23,731 nucleotides of DNA from Pseudomonadota bacterium (GTDB lineage Bacteria; Myxococcota_A; Polyangia; Polyangiales; Polyangiaceae): contig JAEZYZ010000407.1 of the NCBI GenBank assembly GCA_023418705.1, forward strand, positions 1 through 23,731. The letters run 5' to 3'. The first letter of the stretch is position 1. Every line of letters begins with the position of its first letter. The notes under the pieces were generated by a model. That model did no database searches and was not told the origin of the DNA. It saw nothing but the letters and a program-made list of their open reading frames with translations. Made by a program: the position numbers and the translations under genes. Below, one piece after another: positions 15,412 through 23,731 of the stretch.

Positions 15412-15519
15412 GATCGGAGTCGATCTCGACCGGCGCGACGTGAATCGCTGTGACGACCCACGCACCCCCGGCCGCTTCGGACCCCGTCCCCAATCCGTCA
15501 CGCCGTGCCCCGCATCGCA

Positions 15520-16380
15520 TCAGGGCCCCGCGGCAGCGGGGTACCAGTCGCGGATCCGTACCTCGACCCCGGGCACGTCGGCGAGGGCGGCCTCGAACCC
15601 GCCCAGGTTCGAGCCGCGGAAGTGATACGGATAGACGACCTTCGGGCGGAAGGCGGCGACGCACTCGGCGGCCTCCTCGGGCGGCATCGTGTACGGCAGG
15701 TTCATCGGCACGAAGGCGATGTCGATGTCCTTCAGCGCTTTCATCTCGGGCGTGCACTCCGTGTCCCCGGCGACGTAGACGCGTTTGCCGCCCAGGCTGA
15801 GCAGGTAGCCGTTGCCGCGCCCCTTCGGGTGGAAGACCTCGCCGGGCTTGGGACCGCGCTTCAGGTTGTACATCGGCAGCGCCTCGACAGCGACGCCAGC
15901 GATCGTCCGCCGCTCGCCGTTTTTCATGAACGTCGCGCCGGGCAGCTCCTTCGAAAGCGCCGGGGGCGCCACGACGACGGTGTCGGCGGTGCGCACCGCG
16001 GCGAGCGCCTTGGGATCGTGGTGATCCTGATGAATGTCCGTGATCAAGACGAGGTCGGCCTTGGGCGCGCCCTCGAGCTTGCTCACGTCGTGAGGATCGA
16101 CGTAGATCTGTTGACCGGCGTGCTCGAGCCGCAAGGTGCCGTGCCCGATGGGCACCACGCGCAAGCTCCCAGCCTCTGTCTTGAACACGTCGCCAGCCGC
16201 TTCGACCTCGCGCTTCCCGGCAGGCGCCGGGGATGGCGCGGGCCTCACTGGCGCCGTGACAGCCTTCGGGGGCGCGGGCTGCGGGGCGGGCTCACGCTCA
16301 CAACCGGGCGCGAGGGCGGCGAGCGAAGCGAGCACCGCGACCGCTCGGGCACAGCGCGCCAGGGTGACCCGGATCGGCAT
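15520..16380 (-). CDS. Metallo-beta-lactamase-fold hydrolase (UlaG-like), lipoprotein
   Basis: The ATG at 16380 gives a clean lipoprotein signal (LAALAPGC, Cys27) and a Pro/Ala-rich spacer; an upstream GTG at 16434 would add 18 residues. The product has 286 residues. The MBL metal-site motif appears as T-D-I-H117-Q-D119-H120-H, so the first His of the canonical HxHxDH is Asp115. Asp206 in AGDTE and His253 in YPYHF supply the later ligands. The family includes UlaG-like hydrolases and uncharacterised lactone or phosphodiester hydrolases; the substrate cannot be told. It follows the Uma2 gene on the same strand and may be co-transcribed. Lipidation would place it in the periplasm, unusual for this mostly cytosolic group. 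Confidence 0.85.
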   Translation of the reverse strand: MPIRVTLARCARAVAVLASLAALAPGCEREPAPQPAPPKAVTAPVRPAPSPAPAGKREVEAAGDVFKTEAGSLRVVPIGHGTLRLEHAGQQIYVDPHDVSKLEGAPKADLVLITDIHQDHHDPKALAAVRTADTVVVAPPALSKELPGATFMKNGERRTIAGVAVEALPMYNLKRGPKPGEVFHPKGRGNGYLLSLGGKRVYVAGDTECTPEMKALKDIDIAFVPMNLPYTMPPEEAAECVAAFRPKVVYPYHFRGSNLGGFEAALADVPGVEVRIRDWYPAAAGP

Positions 16381-16440
16381 CGACGCTATATGCGAAGCAC
16401 CGGCGCGCTTGGCAATCGGCAACGCGATCTTCACGTCATT

Positions 16441-16956
16441 TCATTCAGCGAACAGGTCCCCGAGGTCGATGCGCAGGCCCGGGAGCAAGGGGCTCTCGAC
16501 GCAGTGCTCGAGCTTTTCGAGTTGCCGCAACCCTTCACCGGTCCACCGCTCGACGAAGTAACCCGGCTCGATGGTCCAGAGCTCCGTCACGCCGGCCTCC
16601 GCGTACACGATCCGCTTGGCAAAACGATCGTAGCTCGGCCGAGCCGAGAGGACCTCGATGCAAAGCTCGGGGATCCGCTCGATGGGGCCTTCGTGATCCA
16701 GTGGCACCCTCTCGAACAGGACGAACAAATCCGGCTGCAAGATCCTGCCGGGCGCAAACCGAACATCCATGGGGGCCTGCCCAATCGTCGCCTTCTTCGG
16801 CTGCCGAACGGCCCAGGCCCTCAGAACGGCCGAGAGGCGACCGATGACCTCCTGATGATAGAAACTCGGGCTGGGCGAAACCACCACCTCCCCGTCGATG
16901 AGCTCGACCTTATCGAGCGTCTCCGGCAGTCTGAGAAACTCTTCCTCCGAAACCAT
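16441..16956 (-). CDS. Uma2-family (DUF820) PD-(D/E)XK nuclease-like protein
   Basis: The 171-residue product shows the Uma2 pattern. It opens with SEEEFLRLPETLDKVELIDGE-type text (residues 3-22), then SPSxxHQ, and LQPDLFVL with Asp76. IEVLSARPSYDRFAKR follows with Glu101 and Lys114, then the YAEAGVTELWTIEP segment. Asp76, Glu101 and Lys114 fit a PD-(D/E)XK restriction-endonuclease-like site. Uma2 proteins are very abundant in cyanobacteria and myxobacteria. Their biological role is unsettled. The gene follows the duplicated exported protein by 63 bp on the same strand, without a visible promoter between them. Confidence 0.88.
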   Translation of the reverse strand: MVSEEEFLRLPETLDKVELIDGEVVVSPSPSFYHQEVIGRLSAVLRAWAVRQPKKATIGQAPMDVRFAPGRILQPDLFVLFERVPLDHEGPIERIPELCIEVLSARPSYDRFAKRIVYAEAGVTELWTIEPGYFVERWTGEGLRQLEKLEHCVESPLLPGLRIDLGDLFAE

Positions 16957-17019
16957 CGCCAGCGCCGGCCTCGCCTTGATCGATAAGGTACCCTCGGCGC
17001 GGCGGTCTCGCCACCTCGG

Positions 17020-18945
17020 CTATTGACGGTATTGCGAGCCCTGGAAGGTGTAGCGACGGCTGCTCTCTCCACCCCAAGGTAGAAGCAGCGGCTCGAGGCC
17101 GCCGGCCGCCGTGGTGTCGGGAGGGAACGGATAGGACCGCTCCGTCCAGCCGACGGCTTGACCCGGGCGCAGCTCGATCCGAACGCCCTGCCCCGTCGAC
17201 TCGAACGCGACGGTGCCCAAGATCCGATGGTCTCCGAGCTGGCGCCCGGTCTCCGCGGCAAAAATCCGATCGATGCCGGAATCGGTGACGCGGTAGACGA
17301 ACAGCGCGTGCCGCTCCACCACGTCGCCACCGAGCGCCTTGCTCGCCTTGGCGTGCAGCACGCCCCGGACCAAGATCTCCGCCTTGCCGTCCCCGGTCAA
17401 ATCCCGCGCGGTGACGTGCAGCACGTCCTTGGCGTCGGCGACACCGATCGTGATGTACGCGAAGCTCGCGCCGGCGCGGTAGCCCTTGCCGAACACCACG
17501 ACGTCTTTGTCGTGCACCAGCACACGCTCCGGCGTGCCGTCGCCCGCCACGTCAGTGACGAAATCGAAGCGCGGCTTGCCCTTTTTTACGCCGCGGTCCT
17601 TGCGGTACAGCGCGTACACGCGATCGAGCATCTCGTCGGCCGTGGGCGGGCGCGGCGGCGGCGGCGCAGCGACCGCGCTGCTCGCTGCCGCGCGGTCGCC
17701 CGAGGGCTTCGAGCGCGCGACCTTGCCAGCTTGGGTCTGCTCGTCCACCTTCTCGAAGGCGCTGCCCGTCCACTCGTACGTGCGGCTCTTCACCGTCGAC
17801 CAGGGAAGCAGCGCCTGCTCGATGTCACCGACCGTCGGCTCGTCGTAGGTGTCCGGCTCGAACCCCTCCGACTTGCCCTGCGAGACGACGATCGCGACCT
17901 TGCTCCCCTGCTTGCGAAAATCCACGTCATTGTGGAGCTCGCCGTCTTCGCTCTTGATCCCCACCTCGTGAGCGAACGCGACGAACGGCGCGTCGTCCTT
18001 GCCCAGCTTGTAGACCTGCAGCACCTGGCGGTACTTGTCGGAGGCGCCCACGCGCTTCTGAAGGATGATTTCCTGTTTACCGTCCCCGTCCAGATCTCGC
18101 AGATTTAGGCTTCGCACCATCGACGCGTTGCGCACGCCGAGGTCCGCGAAGAAGAACTCCTTGCCGCCGCGATACTCCGCGCCCGTGATCGTCAAAAAAT
18201 TCCCGTGGACCGCCACCCGCTCGAGCGCGCCGCTGCCCGAGACGTCCCCGAACGCTTCCCGCGAAGCCCGCTCCGAGAGGTTCTTCGGGCCGATCAGCGC
18301 GGCGTACAGACCCTGCTCCCCCTCGAGCAAGAGCGGCGGCAGCGCCTTGCCGGCGCTCGCCGTCGACGTGCCGATCACCGCCTCCACCCGGCCGGGGCTG
18401 TCGGCGTCGGTGAAGCGCAAGGCCCCCCGCAGGCCGACCCGCACGCGCTTGGCCTGGCTGAAGGCCGACCACGGGATCTTGGCTTCGATGGTGTAGCCGC
18501 CGTCGACCGGCGCTTCCACGAGCTGTGCGCCTTTGACGGGGCGGCCTTTGATCGCGACGGCGCCCGCTTGCTTGCCCGGGTCGCCCGGGAACAGGTCGAC
18601 GGGGTAGGTTTGAAAGCCGCCGCCGCTCGGGAATGCGATGATCAGCGTGCCGTGGTCCTGCTTCGAACCCAGGCCTTTCGTGCGGACGAGCTTGTCGTCG
18701 CGGATCTTGAAGGCGACGTACAGGTACTTGTCGTCGTAGCCCACGCCGGCCGACGCTTTGGCGTCGCGCGCGCTGCCGGACAGCTTGCTGTCGAGATCGT
18801 CCAGCCGACCCCACTCGCGGAGCAGGCCGTCGATGCGGACCTTGGTTCCTTGCAGGGGCAGGGTGTCGATGCGCCCGCGGCCGAGCGCCGGGCCCGCCGC
18901 CGTCAGCCCCAGTGCCAGCCCCGCAAAAGCTGCTCTGCGAATCAT
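17020..18945 (-). CDS. Exported protein: CBM9-like domain followed by two copies of an FG-GAP-like module
   Basis: Ribosome binding site AGGAGG (complement of 18952-18957) is 6 nt from the ATG. A signal peptide ends near residue 22. Residues about 27-205 resemble the family 9 carbohydrate-binding/DOMON-like fold seen in exported proteins (IDGLLREWGRLDDL, then YLYVAFKIRDD). The rest is an internal duplication. Module 1 (about 233-398) and module 2 (about 464-639) share DV-G-G--ERV-VH, then YR-G--F-----GV, then L--RDL-GDGK-EI, then LLPW----SR-Y---GS. The two are joined by a Pro/Ala-rich linker (405-436). DGDGK-type loops suggest calcium binding. The gene starts 15 nt after pspA, so it is almost certainly in that operon. 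Its function is unknown; a periplasmic or surface sensor or binder is an inference. Confidence 0.8.
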   Translation of the reverse strand: MIRRAAFAGLALGLTAAGPALGRGRIDTLPLQGTKVRIDGLLREWGRLDDLDSKLSGSARDAKASAGVGYDDKYLYVAFKIRDDKLVRTKGLGSKQDHGTLIIAFPSGGGFQTYPVDLFPGDPGKQAGAVAIKGRPVKGAQLVEAPVDGGYTIEAKIPWSAFSQAKRVRVGLRGALRFTDADSPGRVEAVIGTSTASAGKALPPLLLEGEQGLYAALIGPKNLSERASREAFGDVSGSGALERVAVHGNFLTITGAEYRGGKEFFFADLGVRNASMVRSLNLRDLDGDGKQEIILQKRVGASDKYRQVLQVYKLGKDDAPFVAFAHEVGIKSEDGELHNDVDFRKQGSKVAIVVSQGKSEGFEPDTYDEPTVGDIEQALLPWSTVKSRTYEWTGSAFEKVDEQTQAGKVARSKPSGDRAAASSAVAAPPPPRPPTADEMLDRVYALYRKDRGVKKGKPRFDFVTDVAGDGTPERVLVHDKDVVVFGKGYRAGASFAYITIGVADAKDVLHVTARDLTGDGKAEILVRGVLHAKASKALGGDVVERHALFVYRVTDSGIDRIFAAETGRQLGDHRILGTVAFESTGQGVRIELRPGQAVGWTERSYPFPPDTTAAGGLEPLLLPWGGESSRRYTFQGSQYRQ

Positions 18946-18960
18946 GCCTCGCCTCCTGCT

Positions 18961-19776
18961 TCAGCGCTTGAGCCTGAGCTCGCGCTGCTCCTCCGCCTCG
19001 AGCTCGGCCAGCGCTCGGGCGAGCTCGTCTTGCTCTTCCTGGCTCAAGTCGGCGGCCGGCTCGACGCGCAGCGGCGGCGCGGCGGCGGGCTCGGGTTCGG
19101 GCGGGAGCACGCCCATCTTCCGCTTCAGGGAGGTCAGGTCCTCGTCGGCGCCCGCCGTCGCTTCGAGCTCGCCGAAGCGTTGCGCCAGCACGTCACCGGT
19201 GTACTCCTGCGCCAGCTCGGCCTGCGCCTCCGCCTCGGCCTCCATCTGGTCGATGCGCTGCGCCATCCGATCGAAGGTCTCGAAGGCGCTGGCTTGCTTC
19301 AGCCCGCTCATCGTCTCTTGGATCGCCTTCTGCGCCTCCGCCCGCTTCTTGCGCGCGATCAGCAGGTTCTTCTTGCGCTTGGCTTCTTCGATCTTCGAGT
19401 TCAGCGCGCGCAGCGCGAGCTTGAGCTGATCGACGGCTTGCTTCTGCTTGGCCCACTGCTGTCGATACGCTTCGGCGAGCTGGTCGTGCTCCTTCTTCCG
19501 CGCCAGCGCTTCTTTGGCGAGGTTGTCGTCGCCTGCGCGCACCGCCATCATCGCGCGCCGCTCCCACTCGGCGGCGGTCTGCTGCTCCTGCTCCACCTGC
19601 TTGACCAGACGTTTCTCGTCCGCGATCGAGGCCGCCACCTGCTTTTTGGCCTCGATGAGCTGGTTGTTCATGTCGACGACGATCTGATGCAGCATCTTCT
19701 CCGGGTCCTCGGAGCGGCTGATCAGGTCGTTGATGTTGCTTTTGATGAGCGCGGCCAGACGTGCGAAAATTCCCAT
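18961..19776 (-). CDS. pspA: PspA/IM30 (ESCRT-III-like) membrane-maintenance protein
   Basis: The 271-residue protein starts with the family's amphipathic, membrane-binding helix (MGIFARLAALIKSNINDLI). A long, almost continuous coiled coil follows to about residue 215, including EDPEKMLHQIVVDMNNQL and KKEHDQLAEAY. An acidic, Pro-rich tail ends the protein. PspA-type proteins polymerise on damaged inner membrane and limit proton leakage. The ribosome binding site GAGAAG lies 4 nt before the ATG, directly after the upstream stop. No PspF, PspB or PspC is in the window, so control differs from that of enterobacteria. Co-transcription with a YbjN-like gene and an exported protein is the notable feature. 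Confidence 0.93.
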   Translation of the reverse strand: MGIFARLAALIKSNINDLISRSEDPEKMLHQIVVDMNNQLIEAKKQVAASIADEKRLVKQVEQEQQTAAEWERRAMMAVRAGDDNLAKEALARKKEHDQLAEAYRQQWAKQKQAVDQLKLALRALNSKIEEAKRKKNLLIARKKRAEAQKAIQETMSGLKQASAFETFDRMAQRIDQMEAEAEAQAELAQEYTGDVLAQRFGELEATAGADEDLTSLKRKMGVLPPEPEPAAAPPLRVEPAADLSQEEQDELARALAELEAEEQRELRLKR

Positions 19777-19788
19777 GCTACTTCTCGA

Positions 19789-20184
19789 TCAAGAATTGAC
19801 GAGTTGCCGGAGCGCCGGGACGTGCTCCGAGAGCGCCATGCTGATGTCGGCGAACACCGCCTCGAGCTCGTTGATATCGAGGGTGTCGAGCTCGCGGGCG
19901 GCGGCCAGCACGACGACCGAATTCTCGATGGCGTAGGCCGCGTGCATCAGGTCGCTCGCGTTCAGCTCGAGCAAGCGCCGGAACAGGCGTGCCGCGTCTC
20001 CGTTCTCGGCGGCGGGGCAGCGGACGATCTCCACCTGCGCGACCACCACCGGCTGGGCGATCCTGAGCGCGATGGGCGGCAGGTTCGGCCCGGAGCTCAC
20101 CAGGTACGTGCCGTTCTCGAGGCGCTCGAAGCGCCGCTCCAGCTGGTTCAGATATCCCTCGATATCCTCGTGCGATCTCGCCAT
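19789..20184 (-). CDS. YbjN-like / CesT-fold small protein upstream of pspA
   Basis: The ATG at 20184 gives 131 residues (MARSHEDIEGYLNQLERRFE). A TTG at 20205 would add seven residues. The pattern is an N-terminal helix with heptad spacing, a strand meander (GTYLVSSGPNLPPIALRI, then VVVAQVEIVRCP), a helix with LFRRLLELNASDLMHAAYAI, a strand (NSVVVLAAARELDTLDINEL) and a final helix. This order matches YbjN/CesT-like folds related to type III secretion chaperones. Members are thought to bind partner proteins. The pspA start is 12 nt after the stop, so it may modulate PspA or its targets; that link is inference. The promoter should lie in the 112-bp gap before it, but no clear one is visible. 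Confidence 0.75.
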   Translation of the reverse strand: MARSHEDIEGYLNQLERRFERLENGTYLVSSGPNLPPIALRIAQPVVVAQVEIVRCPAAENGDAARLFRRLLELNASDLMHAAYAIENSVVVLAAARELDTLDINELEAVFADISMALSEHVPALRQLVNS

Positions 20185-20296
20185 GAGGCCGCAAGCGTAC
20201 ACCAAACACCGCTCGCACCGACGAACGGATTTGCCCGGTCCGAGCGGGGCAGGCAGCGCGGCAGCCGATTTTCGCCCCGGCGGCCGATGTGGCGAA

Positions 20297-21349
20297 TCAG
20301 CCGAGCTTTCGGCTCGGCTCGCCGTCTCGGCTCAGGCGCACCGGCACCAGCTCGTCCGGCGGCGGCGCCTCCGGCTGCACGGTCACGTGGTGCAGGCCGT
20401 ACTCGTCGCGCAGCTTGTCGGCGACGGTGCGGCACACCTCGACGCCGTGGGCGCCTCGATCCAGGGTGACGTGCACGGTCACCGCGTCGAAGCGGTCGGA
20501 GATGCGCCAGACGTGCAGGTCGTGCAAATCGGCGACGCCGGGGCAGTCGAGGATGGCGCGCTCGATTTGGATCACGTTCAGGTGGCGCGGCACGCCTTCC
20601 AGCAGGATGCCCGTCGCCTCGGTGAGCACCCGCCAGCCGCTGTAGGCCACCAGCGCCGCGATCCCGACGCTCAGGGCGGGATCGGCCCGGTACATGCCGA
20701 ACACCGCGATCAGGACACCGGCCAGGATCGCGGCGACCGACCCGAGCGCATCCATCATCACGTGAGCGAACGCCGCCCGGACGTTCAGGCTCTCGCGCTG
20801 CGCCCGCATCAAGATACCGGCGACCACGAGGTTCACCATCAAGCCGAGCGTCGCGGTGGCGAGCAGCCCGGTGGTGTGCACGACCACCGGCTCCATCCAG
20901 CGCACGATGGCCTCCTTGATCACGAAGACGGCCGTCAACGCGAGCGCGACGCCGTTGACGAAGGCGGCCAGCACCTCCGCCCGGCGGAAGCCGAACGTGC
21001 TGCGCTCGGTGCGGGGCTTGCTGGCCCAGTGCTGGGCGAGCAGCGCGAGCCCGAGCGCTCCGGCGTCGGCCAGCATGTGACCGGCGTCCGCGAGCAACGC
21101 CAAGCTGCCGGTCCACAGGCTCGCCAGCGCCTCGACCACCATGAACGAGCCGGTGAGACCGAGCGCGAGCGACAGCGCCCGCTTGGACGCCCTCGCTCCC
21201 CCGTGCCCATGCCCGTGCCCGTGCCCGTGTCCGTGTCCGTGCCCGCCCGAGCTCCGGTCGCGGGCTCCGTCGCCGTCCAGCCGACGCCGTGCGGTGAGAG
21301 CGCCCGCCGCCTGGGAGGCCCGGTCAACGCGCTGCTTGCCGTCCGTCAC
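20297..21349 (-). CDS. Cation diffusion facilitator (zinc/divalent metal exporter)
   Basis: With the GTG at 21349 the product has 350 residues; a TTG at 21388 would add 13. A run of seven His-Gly pairs (37-50) precedes the membrane domain. Membrane segments follow from about residue 57 to 240. The CDF metal site is visible as HMLAD (His91, Asp95) in helix 2 and HVMMD (His196, Asp200) in helix 5, the HxxxD pairing typical of zinc transporters. The cytosolic C-terminal domain (about 250-330) has LHDLHVWRIS and VTVHVTLD. CDF proteins exchange protons for Zn(2+) or related ions across the inner membrane. The gene is divergent from guaB. A 7-bp stem (20300-20306/20312-20318) overlaps its last codons. 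Confidence 0.92.
   Translation of the reverse strand: MTDGKQRVDRASQAAGALTARRRLDGDGARDRSSGGHGHGHGHGHGHGHGGARASKRALSLALGLTGSFMVVEALASLWTGSLALLADAGHMLADAGALGLALLAQHWASKPRTERSTFGFRRAEVLAAFVNGVALALTAVFVIKEAIVRWMEPVVVHTTGLLATATLGLMVNLVVAGILMRAQRESLNVRAAFAHVMMDALGSVAAILAGVLIAVFGMYRADPALSVGIAALVAYSGWRVLTEATGILLEGVPRHLNVIQIERAILDCPGVADLHDLHVWRISDRFDAVTVHVTLDRGAHGVEVCRTVADKLRDEYGLHHVTVQPEAPPPDELVPVRLSRDGEPSRKLG
21201..21242 (-). repeat. Hexanucleotide repeat encoding the His-Gly run of the metal exporter
   Basis: Seven consecutive 6-bp units, CCGTGC with single-base variants (CCATGC, CCGTGT), occupy 21201-21242. Read on the minus strand they encode alternating His and Gly. Units are in frame, so slippage would change the number of His without breaking the gene. 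Confidence 0.85.
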
Positions 21350-21507
21350 AACGGTGTTAGTGGTAAGCGGCTGAAAGTCGGGCCGCAAGCAGGAGCTGCT
21401 CGGGAGGCTGCTCCGCTGCGCCGAAAAGCGCGCTCCAGCGCGGAAAATTTGCGGTCCCGCGCGCGCCCGCGGATGACCGGAGCGGTCGGGCAGTGTAACC
21501 TCCGTCC

Positions 21508-22959
<1,452 letters not shown>

Positions 22960-22980
22960 AGCGCCGGAGGCTGCCCGCCC

Positions 22981-23058
22981 CGCGCTCTTTCACGATCCGC
23001 TGCCGAGGCCGAAGCGGTACGCGCTCTTTCACGATCCGCTGCCGAGGCCGAAGCGGTA
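22981..23058. repeat. Perfect 39-bp tandem duplication spanning a stop codon
   Basis: Unit 22981-23019 is followed at once by an identical unit 23020-23058. On the minus strand each unit holds the last nine codons of the outer-membrane protein gene, its TGA, and nine further bases. The first stop met (23029-23031) ends the protein, so the duplicate copy is untranslated. Identity over 39 bp indicates a recent event. Confidence 0.95.
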
Positions 23059-23731
23059 CGCGAACCCGACGCTCGCGAAGAGGTTGACGAGATCGCCGGC
23101 CCCCGGTGCGCACCCGTCGAGCGACGCCTCGCTCAACAGATGACCCCCGACGCCCCCCGACACGACGAAGGCCAGGTGGCGGTCGACCTGTAGATCCAGG
23201 CCGCCGCTGGCGGAGGCCGACACGCCGAAGTCGCTCTCGCTGCAGATGAAGACGGTCGGCGGTCGCAGGAAGTCGCCCTCGCGGGTGCCGCTCGCCCGCA
23301 CGTGCTGCAGGCTCGGTCCAGCGGCGAGCGCCGCAAACCAGCGCAGCACCTCGCCCCGGGCGAAATAGTACCGCCCCGAGAGCCACAGCGTGTCTAGGTC
23401 GCGCTGCGCGCTGTAGCCAGGCTCCACGGCGGCGGTGCGCTCTCCGCCGAGCCCGGTGCGCTGCACCCCCAACCCGAACGCGAAGCGCTCGCTCGGCGCG
23501 TACCAGAGCCCGAGCCCGAAGAGCAGATCGACCGGCTCGCTCTCGGAGAACTGCGGGCCGGCGCCGTCGAGGCGCACGTTGGGGCCCGCGAACAGCTCGG
23601 GCCCAAGGGTCGAGTGCGGCGCCCGAGCGGCTGCGGCGCGATCCCGACCGGCGTCGTCTGCGGGGACCGCGACGCTGCCGGCCGCGGTGCTGCGCGGGGG
23701 GGTGACGATGGGCGGCGCCGTGGTCGTGGGC
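23029..23731 (-). CDS. Outer-membrane beta-barrel-like protein, 5' end beyond the window
   Basis: The minus-strand frame is open from the window edge to the TGA at 23029-23031 (234 codons visible). Its first part is a Pro/Thr/Ala-rich linker (PTTTAPPIVTPP and onward). From the segment LGPELFAGPN it changes to amphipathic strands with aromatic girdle residues (LLFGLGLWYAPSERFAFGLG, then LWLSGRYYF) and ends in a Phe/Tyr-rich last strand (VGFAYRFGLGSGS). This suggests a compact outer-membrane barrel of about eight strands behind a linker, probably following another domain upstream. A shorter frame from a GTG at 23577 would lose the first strand, so the gene is best treated as partial. It is convergent with guaB, 69 bp away. 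Confidence 0.75.
   Translation of the reverse strand, partial: PTTTAPPIVTPPRSTAAGSVAVPADDAGRDRAAAARAPHSTLGPELFAGPNVRLDGAGPQFSESEPVDLLFGLGLWYAPSERFAFGLGVQRTGLGGERTAAVEPGYSAQRDLDTLWLSGRYYFARGEVLRWFAALAAGPSLQHVRASGTREGDFLRPPTVFICSESDFGVSASASGGLDLQVDRHLAFVVSGGVGGHLLSEASLDGCAPGAGDLVNLFASVGFAYRFGLGSGS

Noticed and set aside
15526..15541. CCCCGC/GCGGGG hairpin near the hydrolase stop
   Set aside because: It lies inside the coding end (Ala-rich tail) and is only 6 bp, expected in such GC-rich sequence; the stronger stem at 15389-15411 is a better terminator candidate.
15505..16986. 493-codon plus-strand open frame
   Set aside because: Antisense to the MBL-fold and Uma2 genes, with low-complexity composition.
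18205..20469. 754-codon plus-strand open frame
   Set aside because: It lies opposite the exported-protein, pspA and ybjN-like genes and is Arg/Leu/Asp-rich without any recognisable domain; a shadow of the minus-strand genes.

Overview
The window looks like chromosomal DNA from a high-GC, Gram-negative, myxobacterium-like bacterium (Myxococcota, probably Polyangia). This is inferred from the strong GC bias, the many lipoprotein signals, an OmpA protein with calcium-binding TSP3 repeats, an MCE/MlaD protein, and PspA next to a YbjN-like gene. No rRNA, tRNA or CRISPR array was seen.

Layout. (1) 1-90 is the last 29 codons of an IS3-family transposase, followed by about 800 bp with no convincing gene. 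(2) 922-6078 holds envelope genes: a small, possibly frameshifted lipoprotein; a minus-strand MCE/MlaD protein with a strand-rich, barrel-like tail; a CAP-domain lipoprotein; and an OmpA/TSP3 outer-membrane protein. (3) 6368-8969 is a two-gene block with weaker GC bias: a trypsin-like protease lipoprotein with a C-terminal beta-rich domain, then a Cys-rich lipoprotein whose coding sequence contains a perfect 15-bp hairpin. (4) 9102-13051 is the conserved ribosome/RNase P/membrane-insertion cluster: rpmG on the minus strand, divergent from rpmH-rnpA-yidD-yidC-khpB. rpmG and rpmH are only 55 and 50 codons long and easily missed. The usual next gene, mnmE, is absent. (5) 13309-15258 is a lipoprotein pair, an LpoB-type penicillin-binding-protein activator and a TPR-like partner, preceded by a leader rich in inverted repeats. 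(6) 15520-20184 on the minus strand runs ybjN-like, pspA, an exported protein with an internal duplication, a Uma2 nuclease and a metallo-beta-lactamase-fold lipoprotein. (7) 20297-22959 is a CDF metal exporter divergent from guaB. (8) The right edge holds the C-terminal part of an outer-membrane beta-barrel-like protein whose last codons and stop codon lie in a perfect 39-bp tandem duplication.

Working together: rpmH-rnpA-yidD-yidC-khpB couples ribosome and RNase P production to inner-membrane protein insertion. The ybjN-like/pspA/exported-protein genes are very tightly spaced and look like a membrane-maintenance operon. Most other genes act in the periplasm or outer membrane. The best candidates for new biology are the duplicated exported protein tied to PspA, the MCE protein with its own barrel-like tail, and the protease/lipoprotein pair with its intragenic hairpin.
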